Source: Halobacillus massiliensis (GTDB lineage Bacteria > Bacillota > Bacilli > Bacillales > Halobacillaceae). Taken from it: 64,000 bases of DNA. Positions within the stretch are counted from its first letter, which is position 1. The number at the start of each line of letters is the position of its first letter. The stretch is from positions 3,669,213 to 3,733,212 of the forward strand of contig NZ_LT800499.1 of assembly GCF_900166625.1 (NCBI RefSeq). Direction: 5' to 3'. Shown here one piece after another: positions 1 through 8,879 of the stretch. The position numbers and the translations under genes are program-made. The notes below the pieces were generated by a model, which searched no databases, was not told the DNA's origin, and saw only the letters and a list, made by a program, of their open reading frames with translations.

Positions 1-887
1 AGATCTCCCAGCTTTTCATACGTATTCATAATGGCCTCTGCTCCATCATTGATGGATACACTTAATTGCTGACTCGTCGGACCTTTTAAAATTACATTGC
101 CTGCTGCAATTTTTCTTTCAACAACTTCGCCTTCTGGAGTCCTGATTACTACAGCTGACCTGTTTCCTACTAACGCTTTAGCGACTAAAGATACTTGTTT
201 TGTTTGGTCTGGATCAAGCTCAAATACGGTAGATAAACCATAGGGATTACTTAATGTTCGAATCACATAGCCAGGCAGAGCCACTTCTACTGCTGCTAAT
301 TTAGAAAGAGGAACTTTTTCTATTAATGATACTTCGTCAACAATAGGTATTTTATTGTTTAAACGATTGTAAATTAACACTCCGTCATCTTTTTGAACCA
401 CAGCACCTGTAATAGATAATCCTTTTTCTGCAGCTTTGTTTAAACGATGGGCCACCCATTCATAATCAAATGTTTTTGGTATAACTACTATAAAATCTTC
501 TTTTTGTCCTTTGATCTCATCTAATTGATCAATCAAGATGGTTACTCCAATCCCTAAGCCTATACCGCCCGGAGTATCAGGATTGTGACCGATCATAGAA
601 GATTCCGTTATAACTGTTTCACTTATCAAGTCCATAGCCAGGTCCCCAATGACAGGAACTGCATCATTTAACCGAATAAGATCGATATCCTGAAGATCCA
701 TTTCAGCTTTTTTAGCTGCTTCCCGCAATGCCAACCGGATTCCATTAATATTTTCTTCCGTTCCTTTTATTCCTGTTGTTTTCACTAAATGCTGGGAAAC
801 GAACTCACAGCGTTCTCCGTAAACACGTGCAATTGCTACTTCAGTGGATGAATTACCGACGTCTACTCCTGCTAAAGTTGTATTCAT
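1..887 (-). CDS. ddrA: Diol dehydratase reactivase, large (ATPase) subunit, partial
   Basis: The gene starts with ATG at 887 and runs off the left edge, so about 295 N-terminal residues are visible. The N-terminus (GVDVGNSSTEVA) is the phosphate-binding loop of the actin/Hsp70-like ATPase fold, and the sequence matches the DdrA/PduG family along its visible length. These proteins use ATP to exchange damaged, tightly bound cobalamin from diol or glycerol dehydratase. It follows the dehydratase small subunit by 7 bases, which is the usual gene order. The small reactivase subunit (DdrB) would lie beyond the edge and is not seen. Confidence 0.9.
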   Translation of the reverse strand, partial: MNTTLAGVDVGNSSTEVAIARVYGERCEFVSQHLVKTTGIKGTEENINGIRLALREAAKKAEMDLQDIDLIRLNDAVPVIGDLAMDLISETVITESSMIGHNPDTPGGIGLGIGVTILIDQLDEIKGQKEDFIVVIPKTFDYEWVAHRLNKAAEKGLSITGAVVQKDDGVLIYNRLNNKIPIVDEVSLIEKVPLSKLAAVEVALPGYVIRTLSNPYGLSTVFELDPDQTKQVSLVAKALVGNRSAVVIRTPEGEVVERKIAAGNVILKGPTSQQLSVSINDGAEAIMNTYEKLGD

Positions 888-894
888 AACTTCA

Positions 895-1317
895 CTATTC
901 TTCACTTTTCTTTAAACTTCCTCGTCTTTCATATACATCTGCAGCTTCTCTGATTAATTCTGCATTTTCTTTTGCTGAATAATCTTTTTCTAGTTCATCG
1001 GCAATCATAAGAAGCTCTTCCTTAGTTGACCGATTAGGCCGTAAAGCATTATAAATTTCTAAAATTCGAGCATCAGATATGTTGATCATTTCAGCAGCTC
1101 GCCTAAAGTTCTTCGCAAGCTGTGTTCTTCCCAAGCTATCGCTTATTTCTGCATGCATCTCCAGCGTCTTTGGACTTATCCGTAAATCGTCTTTAGTTAT
1201 TTCTCCATTTAAAGCAGCATCTAACGTTAAATCGTTATAAGATTTATCTTTGGGGGTATAAACTAAATCAGGTCTTTTCTGCCCGAGTGGATAGTCCTTT
1301 TTTGTTAAACTTGTCAT
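895..1317 (-). CDS. pduE: B12-dependent diol dehydratase, small subunit
   Basis: A 140-residue protein of the PduE/GldC/DhaB3 family, the gamma subunit of adenosylcobalamin-dependent propanediol or glycerol dehydratase. The N-terminal KDYPLGQKRPDLVYTPKDK segment and the conserved region around residues 35-80 (ISPKTLEMHAEIS) are typical. A strong ribosome-binding site (GGAGGAAAG) precedes the ATG. It lies 11 bases after the medium subunit and 7 bases before the reactivase, so the four genes are one operon. Confidence 0.93.
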   Translation of the reverse strand: MTSLTKKDYPLGQKRPDLVYTPKDKSYNDLTLDAALNGEITKDDLRISPKTLEMHAEISDSLGRTQLAKNFRRAAEMINISDARILEIYNALRPNRSTKEELLMIADELEKDYSAKENAELIREAADVYERRGSLKKSEE

Positions 1318-1328
1318 TATCTTTCCTC

Positions 1329-1907
1329 CTATTCTTTTATTGAAAAGTCTACTTTTAGTTCGCTGGGTTTTTGATCAGGAATTCGAGATTGACATTCTTT
1401 TAAATAGAGCAGGGCTGCCGCTGCCTGATATTTAGGCCTTGCCATTTGATCATTTGCTACTGGCACAGGGCTTGGACTCTCCCCCAAAGCATACATAGCA
1501 GCATTTCTTCCAATCATTCGGTAAGTTTCTAAAGTAATTAAAGGAGACTGAGGAAATAACTCAAAATTACTGAGTGGATCAAGGTTTTTCTGATGGATCA
1601 CTGCCGTACCTCTCGATTGCAGTCCAATGCTGATTCCTGAACCGCTCATTTTTGCTGCCCCATGAGCCATAAATGCTAAGTCTGCTATACTCACACTTCG
1701 AATCACTCTCGATTCTGCTCCTTGCTCTTCAATCCCTGCAAGAATTTCACGCAGAACGGAGGTATGAGGGACACCTACAATGGTTTTGTTCATTTCTTTT
1801 CCGAAAGCCGGGCCAATAGCTACAATTACTTCTTTTGGATTTGTTCCTTTTGCTGCTTGACTAATTTCCGTCAGTTTCATCTCTATCGAAAAAGTTTCTA
1901 CAGTCAT
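1329..1907 (-). CDS. pduD: B12-dependent diol dehydratase, medium subunit
   Basis: About 192 residues, the beta subunit that binds cobalamin between itself and the large subunit. The central region (residues about 20-110), with VIVAIGPAFG and ADLAFMAHGAAKMSGSG-like segments, matches PduD/DhaB2. An upstream in-frame ATG at 1925 lies inside the ribosome-binding site, so the start is set at 1907, where AGAGGGGA sits 6-7 bases upstream. The long N-terminal extension that targets enteric PduD to microcompartments is absent, which fits a cytosolic enzyme; this is inference. Confidence 0.93.
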   Translation of the reverse strand: MTVETFSIEMKLTEISQAAKGTNPKEVIVAIGPAFGKEMNKTIVGVPHTSVLREILAGIEEQGAESRVIRSVSIADLAFMAHGAAKMSGSGISIGLQSRGTAVIHQKNLDPLSNFELFPQSPLITLETYRMIGRNAAMYALGESPSPVPVANDQMARPKYQAAAALLYLKECQSRIPDQKPSELKVDFSIKE

Positions 1908-1921
1908 TATAGTTTCCCCTC

Positions 1922-3589
1922 TCAATCAAAGTCTCTCGGACTGATAGCCTGGCGAATATTCTTAATCTCTTCCCATCTTTCGGGACTTAGTCTATATCCT
2001 GTTCCCGGTCCTTTGTAATCGTTTTCATCATTAATTGCACTAACTACTATATTTTCTTTATTAATAATCGCTGAAGTATGAAGATAATCTCCAGCAACTC
2101 TTTGTTTTAAAAGGTTAAAAATTCTTTCCGCTGTTGTGCCATATCCACGTTGAGCTAAAATTAAAGCAATATCAAATCCAGAAATACCATCTTGTAAAAT
2201 TCTCTCTGCTGCTTTTAAGTCTTCTACCACATTCCTTTGAGGCATATCTTCACTACTATTACCATAAGTTGCTGCATCTACTTCTTCATCGGTAATAATA
2301 GGAAATCCCAGCTCTTCAAAAACTACTTGGAGAGATTTAGCAGCCTGATAACGAGCTTCAATTACCTTTTCTTCGTCTACTGGTTTTAAGCCGCCATCAA
2401 CCATCATATCTCGCTGAATAATTAAATAATCGTCTAGATCACTTGAATCCATATTTGACCCCGCAAACATATCTTCATTATTTGGAACAGCACTATATCC
2501 AGAAAAAATAAAATCTGTGCCCGGAAGCATTTGACAAAGCATTTTGGCACTCCGCCTTATTTCTGAATGAGAGAAAGTTTGGTCATTGCCAGAAGCCACT
2601 TCCATATCAAACAAGGTAGTAGCTAAGTTTTCCGCTAAAACTGCTCGAATACCACTCGGGACAGAAGCAGGTATACCAATACAGCTGATTGAACCATTTT
2701 GCAGTCCTTGAACCCCTACTCCCTTAGCCATCATGACACAGCGGATTTCTAAATAAAGCATGGATTTTCCTTCTGCACCTGCCATTTGCACTTCAGAACC
2801 TGTCCCTGAAGTGAAACGCATTTTCGCACCACGTGAAGCATAGGCAGAAGCTAAAAAGGATTTCGACCAAGGTGTATCGTCACCATCTATAAACACTGAT
2901 TCTGTGCCATAGATAGAAATAGTTTCAGCATATGAAGTTAATCCAAGCATTGCCAGACGGAGTTCTGTAGCTTCCTCTAAGGAATCTTGAGTTAATATTC
3001 CACCTCTAGCTGTTTGGGAACCTATAAGTAATGCCAATGCATTAAAAGGAGCATAGCGCACAACACCTACAGTGGTTTCTTGTTCATCAAACCCATAAAG
3101 TCCCGCTTCCGCTGCATCTGCTGCCATAAGTACTGGGTTATCACGAACATTTGTAACATGACATTGATTAGAAGGAGTTTTTCTTGCCCTCATCTTTTGT
3201 AAGGCCATCATCATTTCTACCACATTCATATGATTAAGCACTTCCAATACCTTAGCAGGAGTCATACCTTTAGAAATTTCTATTATTTCGGTACGGGAAA
3301 CGTTTATATCAACCATTTTGCGGGCGATATCTAAACTATCAAGCTCCATAACTTTTTCAGCAGCAATTGGATCAATTGTGTAATCCGCAATAAACTGATC
3401 AAGCATGTCAAAGTCTTCTCGTTTCTTTTCATCCAATTCAATTATTCTTCCATTCTCCACTTTAACTGTGGGCTTAGGATCATTTGGACTAGCCATAGCT
3501 ACAAAGCCCATTTCCGGCCATTCAGTTACAAAACCATCTTTGTTTACAGGTCTTTCTTTTAAGATTTCAAATCTTTTTGAATGCTTCAT
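1922..3589 (-). CDS. pduC: B12-dependent diol (or glycerol) dehydratase, large catalytic subunit
   Basis: 555 residues, the same length as Klebsiella PduC, and alignable from the first residues (SKRFE.L..RPVN.DGFV) to the C-terminus (GYRL..ERWEEIKNI). It forms the TIM barrel that generates the substrate radical from adenosylcobalamin and converts 1,2-diols to aldehydes. Conserved blocks include FDEQETTV, RFTSGTGSEVQM and LQNGSISCIG. It is the first gene of the operon, and its stop overlaps the ribosome-binding region of the medium subunit. Sequence alone does not separate glycerol from propanediol or another polyol as substrate; the neighbouring sugar-type dehydrogenases allow others. Confidence 0.95.
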   Translation of the reverse strand: MKHSKRFEILKERPVNKDGFVTEWPEMGFVAMASPNDPKPTVKVENGRIIELDEKKREDFDMLDQFIADYTIDPIAAEKVMELDSLDIARKMVDINVSRTEIIEISKGMTPAKVLEVLNHMNVVEMMMALQKMRARKTPSNQCHVTNVRDNPVLMAADAAEAGLYGFDEQETTVGVVRYAPFNALALLIGSQTARGGILTQDSLEEATELRLAMLGLTSYAETISIYGTESVFIDGDDTPWSKSFLASAYASRGAKMRFTSGTGSEVQMAGAEGKSMLYLEIRCVMMAKGVGVQGLQNGSISCIGIPASVPSGIRAVLAENLATTLFDMEVASGNDQTFSHSEIRRSAKMLCQMLPGTDFIFSGYSAVPNNEDMFAGSNMDSSDLDDYLIIQRDMMVDGGLKPVDEEKVIEARYQAAKSLQVVFEELGFPIITDEEVDAATYGNSSEDMPQRNVVEDLKAAERILQDGISGFDIALILAQRGYGTTAERIFNLLKQRVAGDYLHTSAIINKENIVVSAINDENDYKGPGTGYRLSPERWEEIKNIRQAISPRDFD

Positions 3590-3720
3590 TTAGAAATTAT
3601 CCCTCTTTCTATAATTAGTTAACATTCATAAATCATGAAGGACCAGATACTAAATAACGGTTGGCCTTACACTGCCTAATGAACTTGCTAGCTTTTCACT
3701 CTCCTTTTTGTTTTGCGTCC

Positions 3721-3726
3721 ATTATA
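3721..3726 (-). promoter_or_regulatory. Likely -10 box of the diol dehydratase operon promoter
   Basis: A perfect TATAAT on the minus strand, about 132 bases upstream of the large-subunit start. The position expected for the -35 box (GGGACT) is a poor match, which suggests activator dependence. A loose inverted repeat (AAAGTCC at 3742-3748, GGACTTT at 3772-3778) covers the region just upstream. Confidence 0.5.
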
Positions 3727-3830
3727 GTACTCCAAATCAAAAAAGTCCCTAGAGATAACATACATTTCTTAGGACTTTATTAACCTGTTAATGAAAACTT
3801 TGCTTTTTAAAAGCTACTTCACAACATTTA

Positions 3831-3844
3831 TGTAAACCCTTACA
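3831..3844. promoter_or_regulatory. cre-like (CcpA) site between the divergent operons
   Basis: TGTAAACCCTTACA differs from the CcpA consensus TGWNANCGNTNWCA at one central position. It sits inside a perfect 6-base inverted repeat (ATGTAA-ACCC-TTACAT, 3830-3845). It lies 10 bases upstream of the -35 box of the ROK operon and about 105 bases upstream of the diol dehydratase -10 box, so it could bring both under carbon catabolite control. Confidence 0.5.
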
Positions 3845-3853
3845 TATTACCTA

Positions 3854-3882
3854 TTGTTTTTAAAAATTCTATTAGTTATAGT
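3854..3882 (+). promoter_or_regulatory. Sigma-A promoter of the ROK regulator operon
   Basis: TTGTTT (3854-3859), a 17-base spacer and TATAGT (3877-3882). Downstream, in the leader, is a perfect inverted repeat AACCTT-AATA-AAGGTT (3926-3941) that could be an operator. The rest of the 419-base gap holds no gene that I can see. Confidence 0.5.
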
Positions 3883-4008
3883 AACGATAAAGTTAATCAA
3901 TCAATTGGAATAAGTTTTACTATTTAACCTTAATAAAGGTTGTTATAAAGAATTAAGTTCTTCAGATTTCGCTGACTTATTAACCCTATTGGAGAAAGGA
4001 GGTTATTT

Positions 4009-5208
4009 ATGAAAAGAAGAGGGTTTAAACTGGTACAGGAACTTAATCAGTTTCGAATACTTGATATGATTCGAAAGAATGGCCCAATTTCCAGAAGTGA
4101 TCTTGCCAAAAATTTAAATCTTAGTCCAACAACTGTAGCAACTGCAATTAACCAGTTTGTTACAGAAGGACTCGTCGTTGATGGGATGACAGGGCATTCC
4201 AGGGGCGGGAGAAAGCCAATTTTAGTAAGTTTTGTTCCGTCCAGTAAATATTTAATTGGTGTTTCCATTACAAATTCTTTGATCACGATCGCCTCGATGG
4301 ATATGGAAGCAGCCATCCTTCACAAATCTACTTATGTCCTTAATATATTGAAACAAGACAACATTGTAGATTCGATCGTTTCGAGGATAAATGACTATGT
4401 GGCAAAAGTTCCAGAGCTGGAGCATTGTCTGGGAATTTCTATTATTTGCCCAGGTATTGTAGATGCTGAGCATGGGATTATTCGCAAGAACACGAAGCTC
4501 CAACTTGAAGATGTGCCTTTAAAAGCTCTCGTTGAAAAACAAACAGGTTTAAAAACGTGGGTCGATAATGATGCAAATGCTATTGTGCTAGCTGAAAAAC
4601 AATTTGGAGACTTTCAGGATAAAAGAAATGTACTTTATATTCAGCTGGGAGAAGGACTTGGGGCTGGAATCATTATTAACGATGAAATTTTTCGGGGAAA
4701 AAGCGGTGGTGCTGGAGAGCTGGGGCATATCAGCATTAATAAGCATGGTCCTGTATGCGAATGTGGAAATACCGGCTGCCTCGATCATTATGTTGGCTGG
4801 CCGGCGATTTACGGAAAAATTTTATCTTCTCTCACCCGCGGACATTCTTCTGCCATGCTTTCACTGGCTGAAAATGAAATGAGCCGTATTGATGTATCGA
4901 TCTTTTTGAAAGCGCTAGCACAGGAGGATGAAATGGCTTTGTCAATTGCCAGCGAAATGGCAGAAGATTTAGCTTCCGGCTTAGTGACACTGGTGCACCT
5001 GTTCAATCCCGATGTGCTCCTTATCGGCTGGGAAGCTGTTCATAAAGAGCCATCGTTAATGAGTCAAATAGAGAAAAAGCTCAGGGATCATTCTTTCACT
5101 CTATTTACGAATAAACTCGAAGTTCACCCTGCCACCCTTGGGGATAATCCCGGACTGAAAGGAGCAGCAGCTGTACTATTGCAGGATATTTTCAATTTTT
5201 CTATATAA
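4009..5208 (+). CDS. ROK-family transcriptional regulator
   Basis: 399 residues in XylR/NagC-type architecture. An N-terminal winged helix-turn-helix (residues about 12-65, SRSDLAKNLNLSPTTVATAI) is followed by a sugar-kinase-like ROK domain. The zinc motif C250-E-C-G-N-T-G-C257 and the upstream ELGHIS segment are intact. A strong ribosome-binding site (AAAGGAGGTTATTT) precedes the ATG. It heads an operon with two sugar-type dehydrogenases and a symporter and diverges from the diol dehydratase genes, so it probably controls both in response to a sugar or sugar derivative. The effector is not predictable from sequence. Confidence 0.88.
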   Translation: MKRRGFKLVQELNQFRILDMIRKNGPISRSDLAKNLNLSPTTVATAINQFVTEGLVVDGMTGHSRGGRKPILVSFVPSSKYLIGVSITNSLITIASMDMEAAILHKSTYVLNILKQDNIVDSIVSRINDYVAKVPELEHCLGISIICPGIVDAEHGIIRKNTKLQLEDVPLKALVEKQTGLKTWVDNDANAIVLAEKQFGDFQDKRNVLYIQLGEGLGAGIIINDEIFRGKSGGAGELGHISINKHGPVCECGNTGCLDHYVGWPAIYGKILSSLTRGHSSAMLSLAENEMSRIDVSIFLKALAQEDEMALSIASEMAEDLASGLVTLVHLFNPDVLLIGWEAVHKEPSLMSQIEKKLRDHSFTLFTNKLEVHPATLGDNPGLKGAAAVLLQDIFNFSI

Positions 5209-5221
5209 AGGAGCGAACGTT

Positions 5222-6220
5222 GTGAAAAACATTTTATTAATTGGTGCTGGCACGATGGGAACGGTGCATGCCCAAACCTATCAGTCTATAAAAGATGCTA
5301 ATTTAGTTGGAATTGTAGATTTTAGAAAAGAGAAAGCCAATGAACTTGCTAAGGCTTCAGAGACACAAGCCTTCTATTCTCTTGAAGATGCTGTGGAAGA
5401 ACTTGAACAAATCGATTTGATCGATATTTGTCTACCCACCCACCTGCATAAGGAGTATGTACAAAAAGCAGCAGACCTGGGTGTCCATGTATGCTGTGAA
5501 AAGCCATTGGCACTCACTTTAGAAGAAGCTGACGAAATGATGAATTATTGTGATGAAAAAGGCGTCCGCCTTTTTGTAGGTCATGTCGTACGATTCTTTC
5601 CAGAGTATGTACAGGCTAAGGAGAAAGTTGAGCAAGGTGTCATAGGTAAACCAGCAGTGGTACGGACATCAAGAGGCGGTGTATTTCCTACAGGATGGAC
5701 TGACTGGTATGCCGATTTTAATAAGAGCGGCGGCCTCTTACTGGATTTAGTCATTCACGACTTTGATTATTTACGCTGGTGTTTTGGTGAGGTTGAAAGA
5801 GTATTTGCAAAGAATCTCTCCAGCAGAAGAAACGACCGAAACGATTATTCCTTAGTTACTTTAAGATTCAATAATGGGATCATCGCCCATGTGGAAGGAA
5901 CGTGGGCCCATGAGGGATTCTCTTCTAAGTTTGAGTTTGCCGGCACTAAAGGCATTATTGATTACGACAGCTCAGAAGTCTCCCCCGTAAGAGCCGTTAA
6001 AAAATCACCCGTCCAGCAAACAAGCGGAGTGGTCGTACCTGAAAGCCCATTAAAAGCTACCCCATTCTATAAGGAGTTAAGCCACTTTATTGAATGCCTG
6101 GAGAAAGATCAGGAGCCTATCGTTACACCTCAAGATGGTTATAAAGCTATGGAAATTGCTTTTGCAGCCAAGAAATCAGCAGAAACTGGCGAACCCGTAT
6201 ACCTTAATCATAATTCATGA
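5222..6220 (+). CDS. Gfo/Idh/MocA-family oxidoreductase
   Basis: 332 residues starting at GTG 5222, with AAAGGAGCG 10 bases upstream. The N-terminal Rossmann fold (GAGTMGTVHAQTY, residues 6-18) binds NAD(P), and the conserved EKPLAL motif near residue 95 carries the family lysine. Members oxidise inositols, sugars and related polyols. The second domain has the usual DLVIHDFDYLRW segment with the catalytic-type Asp/His. It is 13 bases after the ROK gene and 15 bases before a second family member, so the two may act in sequence on one substrate. Confidence 0.88.
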   Translation: MKNILLIGAGTMGTVHAQTYQSIKDANLVGIVDFRKEKANELAKASETQAFYSLEDAVEELEQIDLIDICLPTHLHKEYVQKAADLGVHVCCEKPLALTLEEADEMMNYCDEKGVRLFVGHVVRFFPEYVQAKEKVEQGVIGKPAVVRTSRGGVFPTGWTDWYADFNKSGGLLLDLVIHDFDYLRWCFGEVERVFAKNLSSRRNDRNDYSLVTLRFNNGIIAHVEGTWAHEGFSSKFEFAGTKGIIDYDSSEVSPVRAVKKSPVQQTSGVVVPESPLKATPFYKELSHFIECLEKDQEPIVTPQDGYKAMEIAFAAKKSAETGEPVYLNHNS

Positions 6221-6235
6221 AGGAAAGGAAGTTAA

Positions 6236-7210
6236 ATGATGAAAGTTGGAATCATTAGTTTTGCTCATATGCACGCCTATAGTTATGCAGAGGCACTGCT
6301 TAACCAGGACGACGTTGAAATTTCAGGTATTTATGACAGTAATGCGAAACGCGGAAGAAATGCCTCCTCTAAATACTCAGCCACTTTTTATACAAGTCTT
6401 GAAAGTTTACTATCATCAGATATTGAAGCAGTCGTTGTTACTTCCGAAAATGTGTATCACCGGGAACACGTAACAGCTGCTGCGAATGCAAAGAAACATG
6501 TACTCTGTGAAAAACCAATTGCAACTACAATCGAAGACGCAAAAGCTATGATTCAGTGCTGTGAAGAAAACGATGTTCTCCTGCAGACAGCTTTTCCTGT
6601 ACGGTTCAGCTCTGCGATCATTAGAGCAAAAGCGATTATTGATGAAGGCGAGCTTGGGGATATCTTAGCAATAAAAGGAACGAACCGCGGCACAAATCCA
6701 GGAGGCTGGTTTAACGATAAAGAGCTTTCCGGCGGCGGTGCAGTAATTGATCATACGGTCCATGTCGTTGACGTTATGCGTTGGATTCTGAAATCAGAAA
6801 TCACTAGTGTCTATGCAGAAATCGATCATTTAATCAGTGAAAAGCCGATTGATGACTGCGGAATTTTAACGATGGATTTTGATAATGGTGTTTTTGCTTC
6901 CTTAGACTGCAGCTGGTCGAGAAACGATGCCTATCCTACCTGGGGAGATGTAACTTTAGAATTTGTTGGAACAGAAGGTACTCTATCTGTCGATGCATTC
7001 GCTCAAAAAATTAATGTCTACAGCAATGACAGCGGTGTGCACTGGAGTTTCTGGGGTGATGATATGAATCAGCAGCTCATTGCTGATTTCGTTGAAGCCA
7101 TTCGTGAAAAACGCCCGCCTTTCATTACGGGAGAAGACGGTTTAAAAGCTGTAGAAGTAGCTTTAAAAGCATACGAATCTTCGAATAAAAAATCATCTGT
7201 TCATATGTAA
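6236..7210 (+). CDS. Gfo/Idh/MocA-family oxidoreductase (second member)
   Basis: 324 residues. The NAD(P)-binding domain is N-terminal. The family motif is CEKPIAT, and the second domain has DHTVHVVDVMRW. It is clearly related to but divergent from the preceding gene, so it is not a recent duplicate. Two adjacent ATG codons (6236, 6239) share the ribosome-binding site GGAAAGGAAG. The glycine loop at the N-terminus is atypical: GIISFAHMHAYSYA has His where many members have Gly-x-Gly-x-x-Gly. Coenzyme use may therefore differ from the first enzyme. Confidence 0.85.
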   Translation: MMKVGIISFAHMHAYSYAEALLNQDDVEISGIYDSNAKRGRNASSKYSATFYTSLESLLSSDIEAVVVTSENVYHREHVTAAANAKKHVLCEKPIATTIEDAKAMIQCCEENDVLLQTAFPVRFSSAIIRAKAIIDEGELGDILAIKGTNRGTNPGGWFNDKELSGGGAVIDHTVHVVDVMRWILKSEITSVYAEIDHLISEKPIDDCGILTMDFDNGVFASLDCSWSRNDAYPTWGDVTLEFVGTEGTLSVDAFAQKINVYSNDSGVHWSFWGDDMNQQLIADFVEAIREKRPPFITGEDGLKAVEVALKAYESSNKKSSVHM

Positions 7211-7231
7211 TTTTCACAAGGAGGGAGCATT

Positions 7232-8857
7232 ATGAATAATTTCACATTTCTCGACTACTCGATTCTGATTGTCTATATTCTTGTTGTAGCGATCGTAGGT
7301 GCTTTGTTCGGAAAAAATCAAAAATCTACAAAAGATTATTTCCTTGGCGGCAGAAGCATTCCATGGTGGGCGATCGGCCTTTCCGTTATGGCGACACAGG
7401 CCAGTGCAATTACATTTATCGGTGCGCCCGGCTGGGGATATGAAGGCGGGCTGGAGCGGCTGATTATGTATTTAAATGTGCCTCTTGCTATTGCATTTTT
7501 AATTGTAACCATCGTTCCTTTTTTCTATCGTACGGAAGTTTATACGGCTTATGAATATTTAGAAAAAAGATTTGATGTGAAGACTAGAAGTTTTGCCGCT
7601 TTCTTATTTCTTGTAGCCCGAGGCCTGGCTACCGGTGTGGTATTATATGCTCCTGCCCTGGTATTGTCAGTAGTGACAGGTTGGGATATTGCTTTCACTA
7701 TTATCTTAATGGCTGTATTGGCGGTTGGCTATACCGTTTTGGGAGGCATCAGCGCTGTTATTTGGACTGATGTCATCCAGATGTTCGTCCTTTGGTTTGG
7801 TGCGATTATCAGCATGATTGTAATTTTTACAAAAGTGCCAGGCGGCTGGGAGCAGATTGTCTCAACCGCTTCAACTGCTGGACTGCTTGAACCACTCAAC
7901 TGGTCGATGGACCTGTCTGTAGAATATAGTGTGTGGGCTGGAATTATAGGAGGCTTCTTTCTTCATATTGCTTATTTTGGCACAGACCAAAGCCAGATTC
8001 AGCGAGTATTGACGAGTAAATCCATTAAAGAAAGTAAACTTTCCTTGTTATTAACGGGTGTTCTCATTATTCCGCAAATGCTCTTATTCTTATTTATTGG
8101 AATTCTGCTTTATGTGTTCTATCAGTTTAACGGAAATCCTGAAATTTCTGATTTAAATGAGCTGTTTCCAATGTTTGTCGTCAATGAACTTCCTTCTGGA
8201 ATCTCAGGTCTAATTATCGCGGGCGTATTCGCTGCCGCCATGTCCAGTCTAGATTCGGGGTTAAATGCATTATCAGCGGTTACGATTCGCGATTTTTACA
8301 GCAAATTCTTTAAAAAGAATGCATCTGAGGAGCATTATCTTAAAGCATCAAGGTGGGCGACTCTACTCTGGGGAGCCTATGCTACCGTATTTGCCTTTTT
8401 CGTTGCAAATTTAGGCCCCGTTATTGAAGCGATTAACAAAATCGGCTCACTCTTCAATGGTGCATTACTTGGCGTATTTCTTTTAGCACTATTTACGAGA
8501 AGAACAAACGGGACCGGGGCATTCGCCGGCCTTATCGCAGGTATGGCCTCAGTATGGGCGGTCACTCAATTTTTTACCATTTCTTTTTTATACAATAATA
8601 TTGTCGGCGCTGCAGCGGCATATATCATCGGGTATGCGATAAGTCTAATAGGATCAAAACCTGAAGAATATAAATTGAAAGGGTTAACAATGAAGGAAAA
8701 AGAAGTTTCCACCCAGGAAAAACTGGCTAAAAGAGCGGAATCTGCTGCTTCAGTAGAAGAGATGCAAGAAGAAGAACCTGTAAACAGATGGCCGTTTTAC
8801 TTAATTGGTTACTTTGTCATCGCCCTTATCTTCTTACTGATTATTCAAGCAGGATAA
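7232..8857 (+). CDS. Sodium:solute symporter (SSS/SGLT family)
   Basis: 541 residues with about 14 predicted membrane helices, an intact SSS core (residues about 5-450), a charged cytoplasmic segment near residues 475-520 (KEKEVSTQEKLAKRAE) and a final helix. The segments TKDYFLGGRSIPWWAIGLS and GGISAVIWTDVIQ are characteristic of the sugar/inositol branch. The ribosome-binding site is AAGGAGGGAG. As the transporter of the ROK/Gfo-Idh operon it probably imports the polyol or sugar acid the two dehydrogenases act on. The substrate itself is unknown. Confidence 0.88.
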   Translation: MNNFTFLDYSILIVYILVVAIVGALFGKNQKSTKDYFLGGRSIPWWAIGLSVMATQASAITFIGAPGWGYEGGLERLIMYLNVPLAIAFLIVTIVPFFYRTEVYTAYEYLEKRFDVKTRSFAAFLFLVARGLATGVVLYAPALVLSVVTGWDIAFTIILMAVLAVGYTVLGGISAVIWTDVIQMFVLWFGAIISMIVIFTKVPGGWEQIVSTASTAGLLEPLNWSMDLSVEYSVWAGIIGGFFLHIAYFGTDQSQIQRVLTSKSIKESKLSLLLTGVLIIPQMLLFLFIGILLYVFYQFNGNPEISDLNELFPMFVVNELPSGISGLIIAGVFAAAMSSLDSGLNALSAVTIRDFYSKFFKKNASEEHYLKASRWATLLWGAYATVFAFFVANLGPVIEAINKIGSLFNGALLGVFLLALFTRRTNGTGAFAGLIAGMASVWAVTQFFTISFLYNNIVGAAAAYIIGYAISLIGSKPEEYKLKGLTMKEKEVSTQEKLAKRAESAASVEEMQEEEPVNRWPFYLIGYFVIALIFLLIIQAG

Positions 8858-8879
8858 AAGCTGTGAAGGAGTGAACCCC

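Noticed and set aside
1-3589. Bacterial microcompartment locus
   Set aside because: Diol dehydratases are often encapsulated, but no shell-protein gene is visible and the medium subunit has no targeting extension; the left edge limits this judgment.
3590-3720. Possible cobalamin riboswitch before the B12-dependent dehydratase operon
   Set aside because: No conserved B12-box was found in the leader; the space to the start is about 125 bases, too short for a full aptamer with its platform.
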